Assembly (NCBI GenBank): GCA_020850015.1
Contig: JADZFF010000147.1
Span: 1 to 41,381, forward strand
Direction of reading: 5' to 3'
Source of the DNA: Bdellovibrionales bacterium
GTDB lineage: Bacteria; Bdellovibrionota; UBA1018; JADZFF01
Length of the DNA stretch: 41,381 nt
This document shows, one piece after another, positions 35,622-41,381 of this stretch. The notes beneath the pieces were generated by a model, which saw only the letters and a program-made list of their open reading frames with translations, was not told the DNA's origin and searched no databases. Both the position numbers and the translations under genes were made by a program. Numbering within the stretch: the first letter of the stretch is position 1; each line of letters starts with the position of its first letter.

Positions 35622-36194
35622 ATGACGCCTGCCCTTGCATCGTTTGGCATGAGAACTGGAATCGCCGTGACGGGCCTGGCGCTCCTTGCGCTTGCGGGGC
35701 CCGCGGCCTCGGCGGCGGTGGATCCGGCGCTGAGCCCGCGCTCGGTGCACACGGCCGATCTGCGCAAGAACAAGGTCTATGTGGACGACGGGATCGTCGT
35801 GGGCGGCGACCGCAACGTGAACGACGTGGTGATCCTGGGGTTGCGCCACGCCACGCAGGCGGGCTTCGAGCGCTTCGTGCTCGACCTCGAAGGAAACGGC
35901 GAGGGCGACTCCGTGGCCATCGAGCGAGCGCCCTTCTACCAGGTATCGGTGGCGCCCGACACGCGGCAGGTGGTGTTCACGGTTTGGGGAAATCCCAAGA
36001 TCGGATTCGACCCCTCGAAGGCCGTGGCGAAACTCAAGAACAGCTCCGTGGTGAAAAACGTGGAGCTACTTCCTGTCTTGGAAAAAGATCGGTGGAGCTT
36101 CGTGGTGCACCTGCGCGAACCGCGCGCGGTGGAGGTGTTTGAGCTCTCCCGTCCGGTTCGCGTGATCCTGGACATCCGCACGGCCTCCCGGTAG
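35622..36194 (+). CDS. Exported AMIN-like-domain protein
   Basis: 190 aa from the ATG at 35622. A signal peptide (TGIAVTGLALLALAGPAASA) is followed by one domain that resembles an AMIN domain: GFERFVLDLEGNGEG..., VSVAPDTRQVVFTVWGNPKIGF and RAVEVFELSRPVRVILDIRTA. AMIN domains in secretins and amidases bind peptidoglycan. It begins 10 bp after the matrixin gene and ends 15 bp before the lipoprotein gene, so the three may be one operon. The call is by pattern. Confidence 0.65.
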   Translation: MTPALASFGMRTGIAVTGLALLALAGPAASAAVDPALSPRSVHTADLRKNKVYVDDGIVVGGDRNVNDVVILGLRHATQAGFERFVLDLEGNGEGDSVAIERAPFYQVSVAPDTRQVVFTVWGNPKIGFDPSKAVAKLKNSSVVKNVELLPVLEKDRWSFVVHLREPRAVEVFELSRPVRVILDIRTASR

Positions 36195-36209
36195 CTTTTC
36201 TTCCATCTT

Positions 36210-36743
36210 ATGCGCGCCCAAATTCGCTCCAGTGTTGGCCTCGCTCTCCTTCTTCCTCTCCTTGCGTTGAGCGGCTGCGCCAGCGGCCCCGCGGTGAAGT
36301 CGCAGGACTACGCCGTGCTCTCCACGAGCAAGGCTTTCGAGTACCCCATGGAGAAGGTCTACAAGGCCGTGGAAGAAACCCTCCGCAAGCATCGGGTGGT
36401 GGAGCGGGATCCCGAGGAGCCCAACGAGGTGGAGATCCGCAAGCTCACCGAGGCCGAGTGGGAAACCGACTGGATCTACTCGCAGTCGAAGAACAAGTAC
36501 GTCGAGTACAAGGTCAACGATCTGCCCAGGAAGCAGTACCTTCAGCTTCGCGTGAAGTACCAACTCAAGGCCGAGACCCAGATCGGCGCGGTGAAGGTGA
36601 GCGTGGGGGCGCAGGAAGAGGTGCAGCGGCTCTCGGCCGACGGCAAGCCTGACGGCTGGGACTCCGAGGGCAAGCCCGACACCGCGCTCGCTCGCCGCGT
36701 CTTGGACCAGGTGGGGCAGGCGATTCTGGCCGCGGCGCCCTGA
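36210..36743 (+). CDS. Small lipoprotein of unknown function
   Basis: 177 aa. Lipobox LALSGC is clear, so the mature form begins at a lipidated Cys. The body has YPMEKVYKAVEETLRKHRVVERDPEEPNEVEIRKLTEAEW, then beta-strands (YLQLRVKYQLKAETQIGAVKVSVGAQEE). This resembles small lipoproteins with a BamC-like or DUF3576-like fold, but no family can be named. A decayed second copy of the 3' half lies beyond the RCC1 gene (38157-38283). Confidence 0.7.
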   Translation: MRAQIRSSVGLALLLPLLALSGCASGPAVKSQDYAVLSTSKAFEYPMEKVYKAVEETLRKHRVVERDPEEPNEVEIRKLTEAEWETDWIYSQSKNKYVEYKVNDLPRKQYLQLRVKYQLKAETQIGAVKVSVGAQEEVQRLSADGKPDGWDSEGKPDTALARRVLDQVGQAILAAAP

Positions 36744-36803
36744 GGGTTTCTGACTCGTGGGTTCTTGTCGGGTTGTGTCTTTTCCCAGAAACTTGGATTT
36801 GCC

Positions 36804-38121
36804 ATGAGAAAAGTCCTTTGGGCCATTTTGTGCGCGGCGATCCTGATTCAGGCTGACCTGAAAGCCGCCCTTGGCGAAGTGCCGTCCACGCTCGTCTGGG
36901 CGGTCCGCCCCCCCAGTTCGAATCCCCCGGTTGGAGCTTGCGGATCGAGCTTCTCTCGTCGAGCCGCCCACTGGGAACGCCCAGGTCGTGGAGTCAGGAG
37001 CGCAGTGGGTGGAGCTCAAGGGCGAATTCCTCTCTTCCACGGTCAATCAGCATACCTGCGCCATACTCAATGATGACTCTCTCAAGTGCTGGGGCAGGAA
37101 CGATCAGGGGCAGCTCGGTCAGGGAGATATCAATGCGCGAGGGGATGGCTCGGGCGAGATGGGCGCAAGCCTCCTGGCTGTCGACGTGGGAACGGGCCTG
37201 ACGGTGAAGTCCGTCTCTCTCTCCTATCAGCAGACTTGTGTCGTGCTGAGCGATGATACGGCCAAGTGCTGGGGTTTCAACATGACCGGGCAATTGGGAC
37301 GGGATGATCAGAATGCCGTGGGTTGGGCGGGCGGCCAAATGGGCGATAGCCTGACGCCGATCAACGTGGGAGCGGGGCGAACAGTCGCCCACATCGCAGC
37401 AGGGAGAAACCACACCTGCGCGATCTTGGACAATGCCACGGTCAAGTGTTGGGGGCTCAACAGCGAGGGGCAGCTCGGCCAGGGCAATACCACGAATGTA
37501 GGCGACGGCCTGGGTAACACGATGGCCTCATTGAACGCTGTCAGTCTTGGGGGTGCAGCGACGGCCCTCAGCATCGCTGCGGGCGACAAGCACACCTGCG
37601 TGATCTTGGACAGTGCCGGCGTCAAGTGCTGGGGATACAACTCCTCGGGACAGCTGGGGCAGAACAACACGACCCAGATCGGCGATGGCGTGGGGCCAAG
37701 CGTGGCGGCATCGTCGGTGATCGACCTCGGCGGCAGCGGTGCTCGCACCGCTACGGCCTTGGCGGCGGCGGATTTCCATACTTGCGCGATCCTGGATAAC
37801 GGTTCTCTCAAGTGCTGGGGGTACAACCTCAACGGACAGCTCGGGCAGGGAGATACCAACCATCGAGGATTTGCCGCGAACCAAATGGGAGACAACCTTC
37901 CGCCGATCGGCCTGGGTTGGCAACGAACCGTGCTGGCGGTTGGACCCGGGGGAGGGGAGTCGACGAATTCGCACGTCTGCGCCGTCCTGGACAGTCGTCG
38001 AATCAAGTGCTGGGGTCTCAATTCCTCTGGGCAGCTGGGTCTGGGTCATACTCAAAAGCGCGGTGATACCGACACCGGAAAGATGGGAGACTTGCTGCCG
38101 TACGTGGATCTGACTCCCTAG
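36804..38121 (+). CDS. RCC1-repeat exported protein, frameshifted at a C7 run
   Basis: The RCC1 part is open from a TTG at 36871 to 38121. Six repeats, each with HTCAIL...KCWGxNxxGQLG, form a predicted beta-propeller; paired Cys in each repeat suggest disulfides outside the cytoplasm. That frame has no start with a signal peptide. In the frame one base off, the ATG at 36804 begins KVLWAILCAAILIQADLKAALGE, a good signal peptide. Both frames join if one C is removed from C7 (36908-36914), reading ...VWAVRP then PVRIPRLELADR. So either a phase-variable or broken gene, or a sequencing indel. Nothing shows its binding partner. Confidence 0.7.
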
Positions 38122-38156
38122 ACGGAGAGGTCCGGGCGAGGTTCGCGTGACTTCAC

Positions 38157-38283
38157 CCCCCGGGGGAGGCAGTACTTTCGGCTTCGCGTGAAATACCGCC
38201 ACAGGGTCGAGACCCAGATAGGCGCGATGAAGGAGAGCTTGGGGCGCTGGAAGAAGTGCTGCGGCTCTCTGCGCAGGGAAAAA
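38157..38283 (+). pseudogene. Decayed copy of the small lipoprotein gene (3' part)
   Basis: The stretch from GGCAGTACTTTCGGCTTCGC on matches 36535 onward of the lipoprotein gene (AAGCAGTACCTTCAGCTTCG), through shared GAGACCCAGAT-GGCGCG and TGAAGG-GAGC-TGGGG to GCGGCTCTC. By eye about three quarters of the bases agree. The frame is broken and there is no start, so it is a remnant. The rest of 38122-38496 shows an AT-rich patch after 38281 and the ribosome-binding site of the next gene (GGGAGGAAG), nothing else. Confidence 0.7.
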
Positions 38284-38496
38284 ACAAATATAATTCTTGT
38301 GCATTGACCGTTGACTTTCCTGGGATTGCCCCTAAGAGTCTTCGTCATATTGCTGACAAATGGGATTCTCTCAAATTGAAGATCCCAGAGTCGCGTTGGG
38401 GAGTCCGCTGAACTGCTGAGTTGAACATTCAGGGGCGGGTCGAGGTGTGACCTTCGACTTGCAGGGACTCGTGTTGCTTATCGGGAGGAAGAGCAA

Positions 38497-39270
38497 ATGA
38501 TGAAAATGCGTACATGGGTGGCGTTGGTAGGGTGGACCAGCTTCGGAGCGGCGGCGCTTCTCGTGGGCGCCCTCGCGGTGGCGCGCGAACTGGGCTTTGA
38601 CTTCATCGCGCCTACCGTGCCGAGCACTGCTGCGGCTCCGAATGAGCAAGGTTTGATCGTCTACGACGCGGGTGCCGACGTTTTCCGGGGGCGCGGGGCT
38701 TTGGACTGGCAGAGCCTCACGGCGGGCGCCGCGGAAGTGCCCGTCGGCACCATTCTGCCCTTCGCCGGGCCGATCGCGAATATTCCTGCGGGCTACCGCC
38801 TCTGTGATGGCTCCGTGGTCGACGCCAACGCTGGGTACTTGGCGTTGGTGACCGCGATCGAGGACTCCTGGGGCGACGCTGGGGATGTCGACCCTGCGAC
38901 GGTCAACCTTCCAGATCTAAGGGGACTCTTCTTGCGCGGCTCGGACAACGGCCGGGGCGCGGACCCGAACGCGAATGCGCGCATTTCTCATCCTGATTAT
39001 CCCGGAAGTAACTCGGGTGATCAGGTTGGGTCGTATCAGGTGGATGAGTTCAGGCGTCACGGACACCCGTGGCGTCAGGTGGTGACCGATGACGTGGTCA
39101 GCGACGGGAACGGAGGCGCGATAATGACGGACCAGAACGGCTCGCACACCACACGTAATCCATTCACGGGAACGACGCTGGGCAACAACCCCAATCAATC
39201 CATTGGTGGAGCGGGCGAAGACGAAACGCGGCCATCCAACGTGTCCGTGAACTACATCATCAAGGTCTGA
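38497..39270 (+). CDS. Exported phage tail-collar-domain protein
   Basis: 257 aa. An N-terminal hydrophobic segment (ALVGWTSFGAAALLVGALAVA) is followed by VPVGTILPFAGPIANIPAGYRLCDGSVV, VNLPDLRGLFLRGSDNGRGADPNA, HGHPW and the end motif RPSNVSVNYIIKV. This is the tail-collar pattern of phage tail-fibre tips, with the typical G-F-x-P-x-G-W-x-x-C-D-G style block and the His-rich metal-chelating part. No phage structural genes surround it; instead it heads a run of exported proteins. Likely a host-exported fibre or adhesin; the target is unknown. GGAGGAAG lies upstream of the ATG. Confidence 0.8.
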   Translation: MMKMRTWVALVGWTSFGAAALLVGALAVARELGFDFIAPTVPSTAAAPNEQGLIVYDAGADVFRGRGALDWQSLTAGAAEVPVGTILPFAGPIANIPAGYRLCDGSVVDANAGYLALVTAIEDSWGDAGDVDPATVNLPDLRGLFLRGSDNGRGADPNANARISHPDYPGSNSGDQVGSYQVDEFRRHGHPWRQVVTDDVVSDGNGGAIMTDQNGSHTTRNPFTGTTLGNNPNQSIGGAGEDETRPSNVSVNYIIKV

Positions 39271-39298
39271 TCAAAGCGGCATCTCAGGAGCGAACCTT

Positions 39299-40294
39299 AT
39301 GCTCTCTCTCACTCGTGGCTCTGGATTCATGCGGCGCTCGGCGGGTCCGACGGCGGTCTTGCTCGTGGGGCTCGCCGTTGGCGCAGGGCTCTCCCAGGCT
39401 GTGCAATCGACGCCTGCCTGGGCGGCCGTCCTGATTCGACATTTTCTGCCTGATTTGGCCTTCGTCACGGCACATGGAGGGCCCCTCGAGGGTGAGATCG
39501 CGGCCCGTCCCCAGGAGGACCTGGCCGGGCCCAAGGGGTACGAGTACCTCCAGGGAGGGCAGTTCGTAGGGGTACTTGGAGGAGACCAACACTCCTTTCC
39601 CAGTGTTCGGACTTTTGCCTACTCGCGGTTCTCTGCCTCGGACCAGACGGTCACCATCGACCCGGGATCGATCTTTGAGTTCGACAACGGCGAGCGGATT
39701 CGCCTGACGGATTCTTCGCCGAACACCTATCAGTTCACTCTTTCGTCCATTGACCCGCCTGGAAGCGAGTGGACTTACCTCTACGTCAAGAAAAGCGGCG
39801 GGCCGCTCTCGGTTGTCGCGACGAGCGTCTTCGGTCTCTTGAACGAGGCGAACGTCGGCGTTGGCGACTTCGCGTATCTGGGGGCCGTTTGGGTGGACAT
39901 GGTGCCCGTCGAGTCCATCCGACCCATTCGTAGGATCGGAACGCGCTACTTCTACCGCGACATCGTTCCGGTCGAGACCGTGGAGCCCGAGTTTGTTTTC
40001 TCGTCTCCCAACGCCATCACGATCATGAGCCCCGCCGGACCGAGATACGTCCCGGTCACGGCGGTCAAGGCCTATGTCTGGGGCATGAACACTGGAACCG
40101 TGGCGCCCTACCTTTGGAACTTCTGCCATCGCTTCGGGGGCCCCATTGAGGGCTGCGTGACGGGTCTCTTCGAGGCCAACAAAGGAGAGGACGGCAAGAT
40201 CAAGACCTACGTGTCGGCCTTCGGCTCGACCGAACAGGGGCCCATCACGGTTCAGATTCAGGGTTTTGAGGAAGGCTTGGTGACTCTCCGATGA
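39299..40294 (+). CDS. Exported protein, tail-fibre-cluster paralogue 1
   Basis: 331 aa with a signal peptide (AVLLVGLAVGAGLSQAVQS). The body has VLIRHFLPDLAFVTAHGGPLEGE near the N-terminus, a strand-rich middle (TVTIDPGSIFEFDNGERIRL, WTYLYVKKSG) and a YLGAVWVD...RRIGTRYFYRD block. The last two features recur in the next gene, so they are paralogues. No family is recognised. It lies 28 bp after the tail-collar gene and overlaps the next by ATGA, so it is one operon. Confidence 0.65.
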   Translation: MLSLTRGSGFMRRSAGPTAVLLVGLAVGAGLSQAVQSTPAWAAVLIRHFLPDLAFVTAHGGPLEGEIAARPQEDLAGPKGYEYLQGGQFVGVLGGDQHSFPSVRTFAYSRFSASDQTVTIDPGSIFEFDNGERIRLTDSSPNTYQFTLSSIDPPGSEWTYLYVKKSGGPLSVVATSVFGLLNEANVGVGDFAYLGAVWVDMVPVESIRPIRRIGTRYFYRDIVPVETVEPEFVFSSPNAITIMSPAGPRYVPVTAVKAYVWGMNTGTVAPYLWNFCHRFGGPIEGCVTGLFEANKGEDGKIKTYVSAFGSTEQGPITVQIQGFEEGLVTLR

Positions 40295-41187
40295 AAACGA
40301 GATCGTTGAAACAATGGACCGCGTTAGGCGTGGTCTTTGGGTTTGTGCTGCATTTTGCTGTCGCGCAGGGGTCTGGCCAGGTTCGCACGATTCTAATCTC
40401 CAGGGACGCGTTTCCGGTGGCCATGGATGGAGAGCTGGTCCGCGACCAGGGCGTTGACCGCCCCTTGATCCGGGCTGCTGGAAAGTGGGTGCCGATGGAT
40501 GTTCATCGGCTCTCTTCGTTCCCGGATTTTCGCGTCGACGCAGGCCAGGCTGTCGTGAGCGCGGGATCAGTCATTCTTGAAAACGACGAGGCCCGCTCGA
40601 ATGCGGGGCCGGTTTCGATTGCCGCCCCGACGGCCCTGGAGTGGAGGGCTCTTTTCGCCATCCCGGCTTCGTCCGGAAACGGGTTTGAGGTCGTTAGCAG
40701 CGATGACTTCGATGAACCTGCGGGAGTGGACCCGTTGATCATCGCAGCGAAGCGGTACCGGTATTTGGGAAGCCACCTGGGCGCGGAGAAATTGGCGCGT
40801 CGGGGGGACCGATATTTCTATGCCTTCGGCAGCCACCAATCCGACATTCAGTGGGTGCATGCGCCCGATGGGTTGACGGCGGATGCGGAGATCGGGCGGG
40901 TATCGCCCAAGGCGCTCTCGCTCCAGGTCCACGCGAAGCTGTACTCGCAGAATCGCCTGCTGACCGACACGAGCGGCCAGTGGTTCTACGCCGTCCGAGG
41001 CGCGCATCCCGATGCCCCGGGAATGCCCCTTGGGAACCAGACGAACACCTTTGAGCTGCCGGCCGAGGGGGCGCTTCCCTACAAATTGAGGGTGACCGCC
41101 ACCAGCGGCGTTTTGCCGGTATCCGGCCCCTCCGCAGGCCTGACGGTCCTCGGACATCGGGAAGATCCGGCGTTGTTTACGAACTGA
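40291..41187 (+). CDS. Exported protein, tail-fibre-cluster paralogue 2
   Basis: 298 aa starting at the ATGA overlap. A signal peptide (WTALGVVFGFVLHFAVA) is followed by a beta-rich body. The block YRYLGSHLG...ARRGDRYFYAFGS parallels paralogue 1, as does the preceding strand region. The C-terminal part (YKLRVTATSGVLPVSGPSAGLTVLG) looks like an Ig-like or FN3-like domain. Function unknown; probably part of the same surface structure as the tail-collar protein. Confidence 0.65.
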   Translation: MKTRSLKQWTALGVVFGFVLHFAVAQGSGQVRTILISRDAFPVAMDGELVRDQGVDRPLIRAAGKWVPMDVHRLSSFPDFRVDAGQAVVSAGSVILENDEARSNAGPVSIAAPTALEWRALFAIPASSGNGFEVVSSDDFDEPAGVDPLIIAAKRYRYLGSHLGAEKLARRGDRYFYAFGSHQSDIQWVHAPDGLTADAEIGRVSPKALSLQVHAKLYSQNRLLTDTSGQWFYAVRGAHPDAPGMPLGNQTNTFELPAEGALPYKLRVTATSGVLPVSGPSAGLTVLGHREDPALFTN

Positions 41188-41200
41188 GGGGGGAAAGACG

Positions 41201-41381
41201 ATGAGCGCAGTCAGATCATGGATATGGAAAGCCCTGGCTCTCGCGATGGCGCTGCCGGCGACGGCAGGAGCCACTCACCTCGTGTTTCGGCACGTTCTCC
41301 CGTGTTTTGAGGACGTCTCGGCGGTGGAGATGGAGACCGGGGAGTTGGTTGCGGATCCGGCAGGAGACACGATCCACTTCA
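41201..41381 (+). CDS. Exported protein, 3' end outside window
   Basis: 60 codons are visible. GGGGGAAAG precedes the ATG. A signal peptide (IWKALALAMALPATAGA) leads to HLVFRHVLPCFEDV, close to VLIRHFLPDLAFV of paralogue 1, so this is a third member of that family, placed 13 bp after paralogue 2. Confidence 0.65.
   Translation, partial: MSAVRSWIWKALALAMALPATAGATHLVFRHVLPCFEDVSAVEMETGELVADPAGDTIHF

Noticed and set aside
36765-37073. Separate 102-aa protein upstream of the RCC1 gene
   Set aside because: Only its first part (signal peptide from 36804) looks like protein; after the C7 run it turns into shadow sequence of the RCC1 frame, so it is treated as the displaced start of that gene.

Overview
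This 41.4 kb window is GC-rich chromosomal sequence from a Gram-negative bacterium. It holds housekeeping genes (truA, tig, groESL, hslO, ilvA, three tRNAs) next to many exported, lipoprotein and outer-membrane proteins. The mix of FecR, AMIN-like, matrixin, TPR-lipoprotein and PhaR-type regulator genes suits a deltaproteobacterial-grade lineage such as Bdellovibrionota. This is an inference of low to moderate confidence; there is no rRNA to test it.

1-12.4 kb: a 5'-truncated outer-membrane protein, truA and tig run forward to a strong terminator. A reverse-strand block follows: a 188-aa periplasmic protein, tRNA-Phe, a ferritin-like protein, an exported propeller-like protein, parA and parB. 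The ParA is plasmid-style, with an N-terminal helix-turn-helix. Four copies of a 16-bp palindrome (GGTCGCC-RC-GGCGACC) lie in and just upstream of parA, and a fifth variant with a 1-bp centre lies beside the parB stop; these are candidate parS sites of a non-standard sequence. groES-groEL and hslO run forward, then a small barrel protein (overlapping hslO tail to tail) and a PhaR-type regulator run in reverse.

12.4-22.9 kb: a 619-aa TPR lipoprotein, a LolB-like protein, a peptide-type ABC binding lipoprotein and two DppD/DppF-type ATPases with no permease genes. Next is an overlapping pair of unknown proteins (about 243-263 aa and 837 aa, the second with a long coiled coil), then tRNA-Leu and tRNA-Arg.

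22.9-28.6 kb: a BlaI-type repressor overlapping a BlaR1-like M56 membrane protease whose periplasmic part is a lytic-transglycosylase (SLT) domain instead of a penicillin-binding domain. This is the most striking gene pair here: it looks like a cell-wall-sensing derepression switch. It is followed by a membrane metallophosphoesterase, an SDR and threonine ammonia-lyase.

28.6-33 kb (reverse strand): a FecR-domain protein and a NitT/TauT-type ABC transporter made of a fused double permease, an ATPase and a separate AAA-associated-domain protein, with no binding protein.

33-41.4 kb: mostly exported proteins. A C-terminally anchored protein, a matrixin-like metalloprotease, an AMIN-like protein and a lipoprotein precede an RCC1-repeat protein whose signal peptide is out of frame at a C7 run. 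A decayed copy of the lipoprotein gene lies on the far side of the RCC1 gene. The window ends with a phage tail-collar-like exported protein and three related exported proteins, the last one cut by the window edge.
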